A stretch of 64,000 nt of DNA from Nephromyces sp. MM_2019 (Eukaryota > Apicomplexa > Aconoidasida > Nephromycida), in NCBI GenBank assembly GCA_015657535.1, contig JADHZB010001494.1:120159-184158 (forward strand), read 5' to 3'. Every line of letters starts with the position of its first letter. Position 1 is the stretch's first letter. Below, in pieces: positions 38,496 through 53,200 of the stretch. The position numbers were made by a program, and so were the translations under genes. The notes under the pieces are model-generated. The model did not search any database, had not been told where the DNA came from, and worked only from the letters and a program-made list of their open reading frames with translations.

Positions 38496-40361
38496 GTTAG
38501 CATCGAAAACGTTAAGACAAGTCCTCTATGTAGGGCTGGTCATGTGTTTATTACAAAGGGGACTGCCGCGCACGAAAATACTGCAGAGTCTGTGAAATAT
38601 CTTTCGACATTTAATCTAGGGTACCCTACCTTCTACTTGGTAACATTCAGTTCTAGCAAATTATGGCTTGATAATGCATGGATTTTCAATATATTTTAAG
38701 TAAATTAACAAGCGTTTGGTGAAGACTGGATGTAAAGGGAAAATTTCAGGGCAAAAAAAAGTGGAAAATAGAAATATTCAGAAAATTATGTGACAATTCT
38801 CTGAGCGTGAACCGGTAAAGGGTCTGTGTAAAAGATAATTGAAAATAGATACCCTCGTGATCTAAATGAGGCGTGAAGCTGAGGACCGCTGTTGCATGTA
38901 TGATAGCATGGGAGATATCACTAGAGTATGTGGATGGAAGGATAAAAATATGAGAATATTGTAGTAGGAAACAAATTCTGGTAGAGGTCTCCTCAGGATG
39001 CTATATGTTTGGAGAATTTTGCGATTCGTTGCGCACGCTGAGTACTGAGGCAGTCACTTGGCAGATTTCATGTGGTACTCTATGGACTTGGTAAAGTGCC
39101 TTTACTCCTTAGTATGCGCATGCTCTCTTGTTTGTGCTCACAGGCTGGCTACTTTATTACGTATTTTCAAGTGATCTTGCTGATTTACACGTTTTTCACG
39201 CTCTTTTCGGCTGCACGGTAAGCAAAGTGCCGTTATTGAAGTCTTGCTTTATATATTCGGCACACAGTTTCGAGCCCAGAATTAATTTATAAATAGCTTT
39301 AAGAAGAGTTTATTACGTGCTTTTGTGTTATTTGATTTCAACTTGTGTTTATTGTGGAAGTTCATTTAACTTCCGAAAATTGTGCGGTATTTTATATGCA
39401 GGCACTAATTATGTTGCACTAGAAGACATTAAGATCTTTTGATGCATCTTTTAGGGGATATGCAGAGATCATTCTATTCTTAAAAATCTTAATATTTTGG
39501 TCCTTTCGAGTAGTTGAAACTTTTGCTGAGCTTTTTTTTTTAATTCAAATGAGGCGGCTTCTCGATAGGGTTCTTGAAAATAACATTGCTGCAATATATT
39601 CATCGAGACTAGGTTTATGAATATGAGAGCTTATGCAAAAAATATGTTGGCTGTTTTGTATCTTGCTGATAATCTTTGCGTATGCTTTTTAGAATCATAG
39701 AAGCATATGTAACCGCTAGCATCATTAATGGCCGATTTGTTGCTTACGCAAGCCGATTTTATCCTCTTTTTTTATCTGATGGTGCTGATTTCTTATGCTA
39801 GCAATTTTTGAAATATATATGAAAGGAATGAAGTAGTGAAATTGTACCATATAAAATACCCGTAATGTTTTAATACCATTTCCAATCGCTAGTTGCATTG
39901 GAAGAGATACGCTTGCTAGCTGCTTGTTATTCTTGGTTTTAATGAGTTTTTTTGCAGAGAAATAGTGCAAATAATTGCTTCCACTTTCTTAGGTTGTGTT
40001 TACAAGGTGTCGAGATAAAAAGTCCTACTTTGCGGAAAGCCTTCCACTGCTTCAATTTGTGTTGCACAAAGGTGGACAAATTATGTTGCTGCCTCACCGC
40101 GCTTTCGATTCGTAAACCAGCTCAAGGTAAATTTGGAAGGGTGCTTCCCGCTTATTAGCACGTGAAGCGATAGGTGTGCAAACTGCACTAACCTGCTATA
40201 ATACCGATAATTGTGAATATGCACACCCTTCACACACTACATGTAAAACTTGCAATAGTCCTGCAACGGAAAAATATTATGGCTCAAGCGTTACGAAAGC
40301 GGCCATTATGCCTGAATTAGCTAATATCATCGTGGCTGCTACAGCAATTATAGTTGCTTGA
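38496..40361 (+). CDS. tentative Cys-rich protein with GPI-type C terminus, 5' end missing
   Basis: Three candidate exons join with consistent phases: 38496-38639 (acceptor ccttcag, donor GTAACA, phase 0), 39958-40126 (strong acceptor tttttttgcag, donor GTAAAT, phase 1) and 40174-40361 (acceptor gcgatag, stop TGA). Together they give 166 residues in one frame. The middle exon is Cys-rich (CFNLCCTKVDKLCCCL). The last has evenly placed Cys (CYNTDNC, TCKTC) and ends with a short hydrophobic run after a polar stretch (PELANIIVAATAIIVA at the very end), which looks like a GPI-attachment signal. Apicomplexan surface antigens often have this form. No family is recognised, and the signal-peptide exon, which should lie upstream ending in phase 0, was not found. 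Any of the three exons could be wrong. Confidence 0.4.
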
Positions 40362-43300
40362 GCGCAGTGCTAGCGAGTTTTTATCCGAGGAACCCCTAGT
40401 ATAGTTGCTAGAGGTTTCGGTTAGGCCTATTGTGGGTGCTGGACATTGACATTAATCTATTCAGGAGCTGTAGCTACATTTTCTTTTACTTCTTGTGAAT
40501 ACGAGCACCAATACCACTATGGAAAAATGGATGATTGCAATTAAACAAGTAAACCTACTTTAGGACCAAGATTGCTCCCCTTATCTCTGGTAGTTGTGTG
40601 TTCTCGAAAATCTGATGAAGTTTAAGTCGCTCATAGTTTCGTAAGCTGCAGCACTAGTTATTAATTTCCTGGTACATCTCATGTAGATGGGTACTGTGAC
40701 TGCTAACTGTAGAAAGGTTTCACATTCATTCAATTTTGTTCCCTAGGATTTCGCGTACTCTTGTACTCATAAGTTCTGTCTTTGTGGCTTGCTCCAGCCC
40801 TATTTTGTCGCGCTATTGTAGATTAAAGAGTAATATGATAGTAACAGAACTTTTTTCTGCTACTGAATAATTTCAACGCAAGAATTTGTCATCCAGGTCG
40901 GCGAAAGCATTATGTACGAAGGCAACTTTAAAGATGATAGTTCTCAAAAAAGCCAGTCGAATTGCTAGGCGGCTGCCACCACTGCATTCTCTTCCAATTT
41001 CCTATTGCAGCACTGCTACCTGTTACTGTATAAATTAATTTGTCTTGTAGCTTGAGTAACAACGGCACTATTGAACTCTAGGACTATAGTCCCTGATGTT
41101 ATGATTAGCTGTAGAAAAGCCTCTGAACGTTGGAAAGCTTAGTCCTGCCATGAGGCACTATGCTTATAAATTAGCAGCATTGTTCCTTTGCATTAAAAAG
41201 CTACTATGACTGATAATTTAATTCACTTTTCATGAAGCTGGCATGAGAAACTGCTGATTTCGTTGCGATGCCAGAATATCAAAAATGAAAAAAAATTCGC
41301 CTGCTCCAGTGAGTGGACGATCGCTAATCTCGAACCATCCCTTCATATCTCCGGTAGATATCAGTGAAGTTTCTAGCCTGTATCAAAAGGTATGGGTCAC
41401 AACTTTGGGTGTGGCAACCACTTGGCTTGACCGCATGTTTTCTTTGCTTTCTTCGTAACATTTCTTTCCCCTCCTGTCCTCAGCATCTCAAAGGGGGTAT
41501 CGCCAACGACGCAGGAGGCGACTTTCATCCGGTAGCTTGGGCGCACACGGCAATCAGGTTTCAGGAGAAATTAGATACTAAAAACTTGATGATTCAGATT
41601 TCTTAACGCATCCAACGATGCGTACATGCCTTCCTACAGATAAGGTGCTAACAGTACTAGTCGCCACAATATCCTAGATGACTTCCTCCAGTAGCATCAG
41701 TTCCTCATGTAGTAGTTGGCAAGCTTGCGTGCACGACACAGTGGCTGAACTTCTAAACCTCATTGGAAAGCAAGGAACTAGCAACTCCTCCTTACCTAGT
41801 TTGTTTAAGGAGAAAACATGCTGCGCATATTAGGCGACTATTACCATGGAATGACATGTCTTGAGACACCTGTCGAACATGTTCACGTGTGACAGGTGAG
41901 GCGTACCGCGAGTTACGCCACACTGAACATGTTGGATCAAGTATGCAGAGGGTCTTGCATTATGACTGTATATGTCTTCATTCAAATGGAAGGCACTTGT
42001 AAGTGATGCTACAGCTCAACGCGTAAGTCCGAAAAATATCGGGAACTAGGTAGTTCTATAAAGGCCGACATCTGGTACAATAACTTATGGGTACACCATG
42101 CTGAATCACCCACGTATTCATTGCTTGTGGGAGCTAACCGCCAATACACAAAACAAATATTAAACGCTTTGTATAACGCCAGTGTCGCGAAAATTCCTGT
42201 TCACAGGAAGCTCAGAAGCGCAGCGTAATACATTCGTGAATTCGAGTGTAGCGATGGCAATACCGCATTGCCGAAAGCTGCTTAGAATGCACTTTCTACT
42301 TATCCTAATTCTACGCGATCAGCAGGTAACAACGCAGGCAATTAACTTAACAGCCTTGTGTTCTACACTTGTAATTTGCTGCATGACAAGTTGCTTTGCC
42401 GCAGTCTCTGAATAAAACCTCGGATACTCGGTTACTATTCGGTACTATGGTTGCAAGACCTAGCCAAGGGTGGGGCAATGCTCAAAGTGAGCCGCTAGAG
42501 CTAGCAGGTGCCGACGACAAGCGTCTGCATTGCTCACTTTCAGACCAACGACTTTGGCCTGGTGGATTCAGTACCATTTTTCTGTGGTGTTGCACTCGCT
42601 CACGTCACTAAGAAGCACCGCGCACTAGTCAGCTTCTAGCGCCCAAAAAAAGTCGGTGATTTCCGATGCTAACTTACGCCGTTATAACGCGGAAATAAGA
42701 GCAATTGCTACTACCTCACGACTACGGCTCAAATTTTAAGCGCTGAAGCAAATGTTGAATCCAACATCACTACATCTAGCTGCCCAAATAACTCGGAACC
42801 AGCAAGTCCGCCACGCATCACACGTTGACTAAGGTATTTCGTTACCACGGCAAGCACGCCAGAGAATCCGGTTTTGATAGCATGCCAGAGTGGATGCTAC
42901 GCAACTCTATGAACATACGCATTGTCAATGCTAGAGAACCTGCCGTAGCGACAATTCATATTGACCAGGTTCACAGCAGGAGATCCTACCTTTTAAACTG
43001 GGATTTCCCCACAGAGAAATAGACACGGCACAATTATTCCAGGCATTTCAAATTTCACTGCTTCACGCTTCGAGAGTATTTTGGCGGAGCACACCGAGTT
43101 TACTCGGAATAGTAGCCATAGATTCCCATGTTATGTAGAAACAATGCAATAATTTAACATCTCACACGCCAATAAACAAAATTTCCAACATGCAAAGCAT
43201 ACCAGCTAGCTGATATCGAAGCCACAATTGAAAGGAAAATAAGTTTTCCAAGAACCCACGAGTGAAGCAAAGTGCTCCAGTTTCTCTTGATTCAGAAAAT

Positions 43301-43510
43301 TGGTAGGAAAAAACTAGTAGAACCTACCAGCTCGTACGCGTAGAAAAGCGCATACAGTGTATACGCAATGCCCCTTCTTCCTATTGAATAAAGTTAACAG
43401 TAAGATGCGTTTCGAACATACGCTAGGTACGCCTAGTTAACGGATAGATAGATACATCTACGCCAGGTGCTACACAATATTCGATCGTGCAAGGCTACCC
43501 CTGTACTGCC
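40362..43510. other. no gene recognised; locally GC-richer
   Basis: About 3.1 kb between the tentative GPI protein and the 3' end of RACK1. From about 41.3 to 43.4 kb the sequence is less AT-biased than its neighbours and has several 65-80-codon plus-strand frames (41364, 42182, 42396, 42825). One possible exon start is the strong acceptor tcctgtcctcag before 41485. No domain or complete splice chain could be supported. Confidence 0.45.
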
Positions 43511-46500
43511 TTAAGAAGTTCCAGGCTCTTGGTTAGAAGTGACGTCACAATAAGCATATATGACACCGCTCTTTGTTCCAGCAAACAAAATTTGGCCTCC
43601 ATTGAACCACCTCAATGAAGTGCAGCCCAGAGATGAAGATGGCTCATCCATTACCCCTCCAGTTAACTCAACGATCTTTTGCTTACTTTCAAGATTCCAG
43701 ATCTGTAAATTAAAGATACACTTTAAATGCTGAAATTAAAGCTATTTACAAGTAAGCGAAGCTCCATAACAACAAAATTTCTGGTGAACTATTAAAGGAA
43801 GAGTAAGCAATTGAACATATCAATAATCTTCCCATGACATTCATAAGTTGAATTTAGAAATTATGAAGATTAACTTCACGTTATCACAGGGACTAACTAA
43901 GCAGCTTCCAATATTTCCAGTGGATACAAATGATCAAATAATATATCGGACCGGACACAAAATCAATCTAAAAGAAGCTAAATCGTGGTTACTAAAACTG
44001 CAAGTCAAAACCCTAACAATCAAAGCTCTATGCACAAAAAAGATCATTTCCTTTCCAGCTTATTGGACTGCATGAATCGCATGCCACATAACAAGCAATT
44101 GCTTAGTCAAAACAATCACTACTTCTGAAAGCTTGTAGAAAACTAGCAAACGCAACAAATGAAAATAAGACACAATGTAATTGAAATGTAACCCAATAGC
44201 CTCTCAATGGCAGAGAATATAAAAAACCTCCAGACAACTTAAATATCTTACCTGTATATTCTTGTCGGTACCAACACACAGCCAGTAGTTATTCGGTGAG
44301 AAACATAGCGCATTAATTGTAGAATTGCAATCCAAAGAGTATAACAATTTTCCTAGCCATACATCCCATAATTTGGCAGTGCCATCCTTCCCTCCGCTAG
44401 CACACAAAGAACCATCAGGAGATACCGCCAAAGTATACACAGCGGCGCGATGGCTATGCAAATCATGAGCCCGGCTGAAATCTAAAAAGCTTCGTACCTG
44501 TTATAGTATTATAACATTAGCAAAATGAGTAGGTAACATTAAGCAGAGCAAAATCAAGCCATAAAAAAACAGGGCTACAGTAACACGAAGACTCACAAAA
44601 CCAAAATATAAACTGACAAAGCGAGTGATGTCTAGACTTAAAATGATAATCTACTTTAGCGCTATAAACAAAATGCAATTTATCTCCCAGTTAACAAACC
44701 AATGCAATTAATTTGCCAAAATCACACTGAAAACGCTGCGTAGTCACTTTACATAGAATATTTTCACGAAAAGATAGATGAAGCTAAATTCTAAGCGTTG
44801 AATACTACAATATAACATTAAAATAGAATACAATTACACCCACAAGCAATGACCTTGCACAAAAAAATTACCCTAATACAGATAAACATCTTAACCCTGA
44901 TTATGAACGTGCATCAGAGCCTACAAAATCTATAGGCATTCACCACCAATAATCTAAGTATCACAGCATAAACATCACTTGCAAGATTCCAAGAGATAAC
45001 TTTTCATAAAATTGCTGCCCAAAATTGGATCCAAACTACTTACCATGATATGACTATCCCAACTGGCTGATACAACAACCTGGTTCTGCTCATGAGGTGA
45101 AAACCTTACACACGAAATCCAATCAGTGTGCTCGGTTTGAACATCAGATTTGCACTGAGCGAGCGTATTCCACATTTTTATAGTCATATCTCTACCGCTG
45201 GATATAATCTGTCGGTTCGTATCCGAGAAAGCTACTGAATTGACATCCTTCGTATGGCCAACAAATGAGCGCATTGATACCCCAGTATTAAGATCCCACA
45301 ATCGGAGAGTTTTGTCTAATAATTTCGTAGACACAAAAATATAATCCTTAACAAGCTTATATAAAATTTCTACTTAACATGGAAAACAAATATGTAAAAT
45401 CGCCTAATTAAGGGTTTTAGGAAAATATTTTTACGCCATAAATTGCAAAGTAAATGGCTTTAGCTGCAGATACGTTTAAGATAAAAGATAATGCAGTTTC
45501 TAATTTTGATACAACGGTAACTACAGAAAAGATGGCTATGTTAAAAGAATATTATCATATCGTCAATACCAACGATAAAAGCCAGAGATGTAACGGTTAA
45601 GCAACAGAAACTCTTTTGATGAACATCTAACAGAAACTGTAACCAACAAGATCACGACTGCCAATCAGGTCAAAGAAGAACATTAGCAAGTGTAGCGAAG
45701 CTAGCACATAGAATATCAACCTTCAAAGGAAAACAAAAACAAAGGATACCTACCCCAAGATCCTGTAAGCACGTAGCCTCCATCGTTAGATAGCGCCAGA
45801 TCCGATACAGCTTGTGAATGTCCTGTCAATGCCTTCTTCGCCCTACCAATAAACTCTATCCCATCAAACTTGATCTCCCAAAGAATCACCCGTTTATCTG
45901 TAAAAAAAACAAATTTTTAGGAAATTAAGATTATATCTCTTTCCCAGTAATAGTAAACGTTCAGCAGCTGCAATGCAATTGAAAAATCAACTTCATATAG
46001 GCAATGAAATCAGCAAATAATAAAAATAACTTCAAGAAAAGCTATTTAGCTAATAATAAAAGTAATTTCAAAGTAGATATATCGCTGAAATAAAATTTCA
46101 TCATAGAATGGAGAATATCAATCTATCAGCAGAGAATATATGTACTGCATTGTCTACATAAAGCAGACTCAGAGTGAGCTGGGTTCTCTGGTGTCATCAT
46201 AAGATTGGAAATTCATACAGCTGCAAGATGCAAGCTTTAATGCAGCCCTGACGATAATATTTGTAACAATACTGGATGATATTAACGGCACAAGTTTATG
46301 CACCAACAGCACAAAATGAGCACGTCAAGCACATAGAAAAACGCTGCCAGAAAATGGTTGCATTTTAACTAGACTAGTATTAACAAAACCCACTGAATGC
46401 CTTTGCAAAAACAAAAAGTTCTTTGCATTTTAATTTGAAAAGTTTAGACGCCATCTCATTGAACTAAAAAAAATATAAACACATCAGCTTGGATAAAAAA

Positions 46501-47206
46501 TATTCATGCATCATTCCAGAAAATAAGGTATGTAGGATAAGCTTCCAAAATAGTACAAAAATAGAGCTATCTTTTTCTAACAACCAATTTTCAAGTATCA
46601 ATGTTGCATACATCGCTTTGGGCAAGCGAGAATCATTGGAGCTTGCTCATTCTTTGCAAAATTTGCAATATATATGGATATTATCCGTTTCATTGTAGCC
46701 ATTGCTGTTATTGTAGCAAAACAACCTTGGATATGCTTGAAACGTGCGACGAAATACATAACGCAGCAATAATTATACATACAAAAATACGTAAAAAAAT
46801 CGCCAGGATTGAACAAAAAAGGGTTACAAAAAAAACGTTCAGGAGATTCAATTAAGTATTAGCAAATTAGCAATCATTAATAAGAAGCAGTCACTGTACT
46901 CTTAGTTAACACAATATAGATGCGAAAGCTAAATAAGCTGAGAATCCAGCATATTTACTTTACAATTTCCAGGCACTACGAGCATATACCCAAATTCACT
47001 AGCTCCTAAATCCTCAAACATTAAAAAAGTACACTATGAAACACAAAGAGACTGAAAGCAGAGCTTCAAGCTATCCACTTACCTCGTGAGGCAGACAACA
47101 AGATGTCATCCTTAGTAACATGATCGTAACCAGTAAGCGCCGTTACATAATCATGGTGACCCACGAGCATCCCCACAAGCTTGAAATCACGCGCAACGTC
47201 CGCCAT
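43511..47206 (-). CDS. RACK1: RACK1, ribosome-associated WD40 scaffold protein
   Basis: Five exons: 47206-47083, 45897-45754, 45315-45044, 44497-44252 and 43702-43511, giving 325 residues with ATG at 47204-47206 and TAA at 43511-43513. All phases agree. The protein is a seven-bladed WD40 propeller close in length to other RACK1 proteins (about 315). Diagnostic parts are [16 protein letters not shown] (blade 1), [15 protein letters not shown] (restored across a junction), [30 protein letters not shown], and the RACK1 stretch [20 protein letters not shown] followed by [24 protein letters not shown]1 sits on the head of the 40S ribosomal subunit and docks signalling kinases. The last blade is shortened and ends in a short polar tail. 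The gene is transcribed towards the plus-strand genes on its left. Confidence 0.96.
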
Positions 47207-50200
47207 TTTTCCACGGCCTGACAAGATAAGCCAGAATTAGTATTACAACAAAAATTAGCACGTCGTACCTCACCTGCCTCAGCCAGTAAAACTCCCCAAA
47301 AGCCCTCAATCTGCCATTTCTCACGCAGAAAATCAATGTCAACACCTTTATAGACGTTTAGCTGGACCAATATCCTAAATTTCTGACCAAATTTTTTATT
47401 GAACCGTAATCCAAGTAATCACTACTAAAGAGGACTACTCGCTAACGAAAACAGCTCATCACTGTGATTACCTCAAGGCTAACAAATCCATCGGAGTGAA
47501 AAAAACAAGTTAAAACCGTCAATTTTGCATCATTTTGCATGCTATATCAATTTGAAGGTACCGGAATGCTAAAGAAATTAAGATCTATAGCTTAGAACAC
47601 GAAGTTAGCCATGTAAGCAGTTACACGACATGCTCAACAGCATTATCATAAGATTCAGCATCAGATATATATCTCAAGGTAGGGAAAAGCGGATACGAGC
47701 GCTAGTTACTACATGCCATATTATTTAACTCATGCGACAGTCCAGCCAACAACGTGATGAAGCGCATAAGCAACTTCTACGTTTAGCAATATCATATAGA
47801 AAGGGAATACCTTATCATTTAACTCAACCACATAGAGAGAAATTTTATGGCATCAAAATACTCGAAATCCGTCGAGTCATTACATATACCCTCATAGGCT
47901 GTGGTTGGTGTTCAGCTGACGGCAATCCAATGTCATAAAAGAGAATACATAAGGAAGCACAAATTCACTGCCTACTTCCATTTCCATGGAATAAACGGCA
48001 CAAATTGAGGCCATTCCGAACATCAATTACGAAAAGCATGACCTTTAATACAAAGCAGACCTTAACACCACACTCAAAACCAGTATTAATGGCAACTGCG
48101 TACCACAGCACAGTGATGGGCACTAAAAACGTGGAAGTTTATCAATACATGGGAGAATACCGAACCTACCAATGACCACGCAAGACTTTCTCTACAGCAA
48201 CATTAACGGGGGGCCACGAACACAAGAGTAGACCACGGAGATGCAACAAATACTAAACACAGCCAAACCCTCCAGTACAGTGACGCTACATAAACAAGAA
48301 TATAGCCACACTCAGAAACTCAGACAAGCCACCAACGGAGATAATCATTAACTTTAAAAAAAATCATCAGCACAGCATGCCACACACCATACTCGCAGTT
48401 TTACTGAGTACACGCTTGGCTGAAGAAAAACAAGGAATAGCTAGATATATGAACACTGTACATATCCACAGTGTTCTGCCAGAAACACCAAAGCGATGCT
48501 TCTCACCATGTGCAAAAAGTTTTACTGGAGGCATGAAATGTTGAGTACATACTAATTACCAACCTGCCTCGGATATTCCTGAATAAAGAAAGTCAAGAAA
48601 AAAGGGGATGAAGAAGATCTACAAGACCTAAAGACAACGCGCTCTGCCGCGGAGGGTATCGAGGCCCCCAGATGAAAAAGTATGACGCTGACACTTGATA
48701 AATGAAGCGACCATTTGCCTAATTCGGTAGAAGAAGTAGCTGCGTTTGGTTGCCCAAAGGCCAATGCGTATAGTGATGATAGAAGACTTTCGTATCCGTG
48801 TAGGCTGCGCTTGGGAGGTGACTGCAATCATGAGTTTTCTTGGTGGTTCTTTGCTCCGACGTGAAGCCACGGAATGAAAACGTCGCGTAAACGCTTCTCA
48901 CCCACAGTGGCCACGGACCACACAGGAAAGTATGCAAAGACCCATTTTAGTTAGACGCTAGTATACTGTACAGTCTGCCACGGCGGCAGAAGAGTTTTGG
49001 GGCGTCGAAAGTGAACACTTTTTGCCATCATTTCCTCGCGCGTGCCCCTGGTACTCGCTGAAAGCACAAGCGGGCGACCTATAGCTTTCGCAGCAGGTAC
49101 GAGCTGGATATACGACTCTGCTACATAGAGCGCCGCCTAAGGGGATAAACTTCCTTGCGAAAAACCAAATCGCCCTCCAGCGTACTCCTGGGGTGCGTAC
49201 AGTTTTTAGTATCGTGTGTGTGGGGTTTTCAGTACCTTGTGTGTGCAGTTTTCAGTACCATGCGCATAGAGCTTGTGAAGCCGTATATGCAATATCCTTA
49301 AGGGCCTTCATAGTAGTTTAAATATCTTGTGGTGTACTACTTTTACTACTTTCCTCCTGCTGTGTAATGCTTTCCCGGCCCAGTGGTATTGGCAGTCTCC
49401 CTCCATGTAGCCTTTCCATGTAACGATTATGATAGTGCCTTCTGCGCAACTGAGGTGTTACATGCTATTCGTCATGTGACTTAAGTACGGTATGATCGAC
49501 CCATGGAGCTCAATGGGAATGCTTCGCTATATATCGTGTAGATGGGCTAGAGATTAAAGCTTAGGAAAAAATACGCTTTTGCTGCATTGTAAGCGTAGAT
49601 TTCAACGCGATGGGACAAATCACCTCAATGTATTTGCCGATAAATTTCCCCATATTTTTTTATGAATAACACTCTCTTGATAATCGTAATATCGTAATTG
49701 ATTAGTAGATGCCACTGGCATAGCAATGGATGGCACTGGGTTTAATTATCGCGCTAGTGGAGTAACTCTACTGTTACGAATGCAACATTTCGCATGTAGG
49801 CAAATAAGGTATAAAAGGGAATAGGAACACGCTCAATAGGTTTACTCAGGATTTGATCACCTTTTTTATAGGTCTTGAGAGCCTTATATAAGCTTACGGG
49901 CATAAAATCCATCGTAAGCTGTCTAGCATCTTTGGATTGTCTTGGCTAAGAATGCCTCAATGTTTTTCTTGCTTATATCTGAGATGAGCTCTTAAACTCT
50001 GCGTGCTTTACAAGAGCAATTAGTTCCTGCTCGTATAGTAGACTAGAAAAAAACATTTTTAGGGGGTCACAGTCCTCGATATGCAATGACGGAAGCTGGA
50101 AACTGGGAGAAATTGAGGCGGTTCGCTATTTCGGGTGCTTTACTTAGAAGAATAAACGCGAAATTGTGATATTCCTGGCAAGCGAATTGCGTGTGTTACT

Positions 50201-53200
50201 TTTCACGTCTTTTATGGATGACTCTTTATTTTTTACGGGAAGCATTTAGCGGGGATGCCCATTGCTTAACGAAAAAAGTCCCCTTTATAAGCATCCTTGG
50301 TATTCCATCTTCAACACCCAAATCGGAACTCAATTGATGTAGCAAAAAAGAAGTTATAAGTGTGAGTAATGTATAACAATTGGCAGTAGACGGGTACTTA
50401 CAACTCGTGATAGGGTTCATTTTGCGCGGTTGCACAACGCTAACCAAATGTGTACACTCTCAGCTGATATCCGGAATGGGTAACACTCTCGAGTATTTTC
50501 ATTACCGCAGAGCTTTAGCAATTTTAAGAAAATATCGCGTTAATCTGTGGATCGAAGTGAAGAGTCTATTCACATTTTTATTGTTGAAGCATCTTTCATG
50601 CCATAGTTTCATGCATTATACTTTAATAGTAGAAAATTTTACATGTAGAAGACGCAGCCAAGTCGCTTAATCCGCTGCATGTACATTCCACTAATATATA
50701 ATCGCTGGCCACGCGAAATAGAAAAGCGTAATATACTTGATGGATAGAATAAAAAGGTATACGGCAATAGTGTTCTTACGTAATCATGGCAATGTTCATG
50801 GCTTCCAGACACGTCGTCACTACGTAAAGAATTAAAAAACTAAGTACTTCTTTATAGTAAGAAAATTTTTCCCGCTAAATCTTCATTTGCAGAAATGGAG
50901 AAATGTCGTTCCAAGCGGAAATTATAATTGCGTATATATATTTTAGGCTTTAATGGTTTTTCAAATTAATCAGATAAAATTTTTCATGCTATGAAACAAA
51001 AAATCCTGTGTCATGCATTGCTTGCACACTGCGTGCCATGATATTTTCATATCTTAAATCAATCGCACGATACCACTTCATACGTTTTTTTGTTAAATCA
51101 TGATAAAAAGTGAAAAAAATCAATGAGTCCACACACGGCGAATAAACTTACTAAAGGAGAGATTTTTCTCGACAGAGCTTCATAGGCGCTTAAAAATGAG
51201 GCAGATTCATCGCCATAAAGGCAAGGGAAACTGTTATGTGGTGTGTATTAAAAATTTGTGTGCATCAGCGCCTTATTAGGTGCGTAGAAATTGCATCCTT
51301 TGGAATTCCGCTGTGTCCTTCTACAATGCAAATTTGGCGTGCAACCAATGGTTTATCTAACTTTATTTTCCACTATGTTATTGATGATCCAGCTTAAGGC
51401 AAAAAAGTAGACTGACAGCAGCATCCTAAATTCAGCATAGTTGGTGCCATCAGTTTTTGCTTTACCAAGTTCTCTAAGGTAACTTGCTCCCTCGTTTAGA
51501 TGCTATATAGGCATCTTCTACTGCAGCTTATACAGCATAAATACATCATTATAATGCAATACAAAAAGTGGGTAAGTTATGCTGAAGCTGAACACCTTAT
51601 TTTCTGGGTTGGTTTAGCGGACGCAATAGTTTTTAGGTAAACTCGCGTATGCAGTACTAAATCCAGACTGAAGCTAGAACATGTCTGCACGAATGAGGAT
51701 TTTTTTTCGAAATAACCCCCGCATTCTATGTGAAATTGAAGTCCTTCAGTACCAGTTTTTTTCGTGAGTTTCGCAAAAGTAGTGAAAGCATGAGTTGGTA
51801 AAAGTTTTTGCTAATATGCGTATAATTATTGGCTTCAGAACAAGCATACAGACTTTTTCAAAGTAAAAAGCATTCCAGAGTATACAGCCTCAGTAGATTA
51901 AATTTACAGCTGAGCAGTCCACATGTTGGTACTAGTTTTCCTGGCGAGACAGCGTAATTGAACGCTTAAATTAATCAACAGTTTGCGATAACGGTAAATC
52001 AATTTGACAGCCTTAACGCCATTTACATGTTAATCGTTGTACCGACGAGAATAACGCCTACTCTTCTACTAAGAATGAGAGAAGACACTTTTAGTGCATG
52101 TAAGAAAAAGACCTTGGAAATTGCTTTCTATGTATAAGCTAGAGCATTCGACTCAGGTCATCTTCTTTACCATAACTATTTTTCTCTCGCTCTTTGCCTA
52201 CTTTTATTTCCTTGCGTCACTCCTCGCCCCTATGTTGTTCTTTCTCCTTTTGGTAGCGTAGATTTTCTATGGAACTCTGCTTTTACACGGAGCCCACGCG
52301 GAAAAGTTAATGCGAAAAAAAGGATTTTCAAAGGACTGTTGGCTTTGCAAAGGCCTAGTTAATTCTCAGGCCAGCGAGAAGCAGCTTGACGTAACAAAAA
52401 TGTCAGTTTCACTTGCTGAAATTTCCGGAATTTAAAGGCGCTTATTTTCTTGTAGGGATATTAAGGACAGAGAAATCATCCTTAGCGTTTTTTGGGCTCT
52501 CTTCAATCCTCAAGAACATTCTGATGACAAAGCCAGTACGACTTTCACTTTATCAATATATTAAGAAGCTGTGAACTAATCTTTCAACTTTTACTCACCT
52601 CCCCGGTGTTTAGCAGTGAGGCTGAAGATTGTTTCCAAATGGCTTAAGCTACTATTTTATGGTAAAAATACTCATTAAACTTCCTTAAAAAGCCCTCATT
52701 TAGCGGCAGAAATAGACACAAACGTGTTATCGCGATGATGCGATAGTTGTATCCTGCAGATGGCTGCGTCTATATTTGGGATCCTTGGTGTTCAACGTTA
52801 TATTAACGGTCAAATTTTCGGTTTTATGAATATTTTTAAATGGGAATCAGGGAGGTGTTTGACTTTTAATTTGACCTTCTTTTAATGGTTACTCTATTTC
52901 TGTGGGTATATGTACATCATACTGAGCCTGTTGCCGAAGCATTGGCATACGTAGAGGAAGGTCAGCTATTTCAAAATTGAGGAATTTTGCATCATTTCCT
53001 TAGTTTTTACTCTCTAGCACGGTAGGAAAAACAAATGGTATGTGGAAATTGAACATAGTTCCACTTCTCTTTGACGATGCTTCGATTATTGGCGGTGGTG
53101 TTTGTTAATTTATTTTGGGGTGTATAATACTCTTTATGTGATGCTGATAACTCTAGCTTCTTCTCGAATTCTCAAGTCCACAGATGAAGATTGAATGTAT

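Noticed and set aside
48552..48937. Three overlapping minus-strand ORFs upstream of RACK1
   Set aside because: All are in different frames of one GC-richer segment, with no recognisable protein. They may simply reflect composition.
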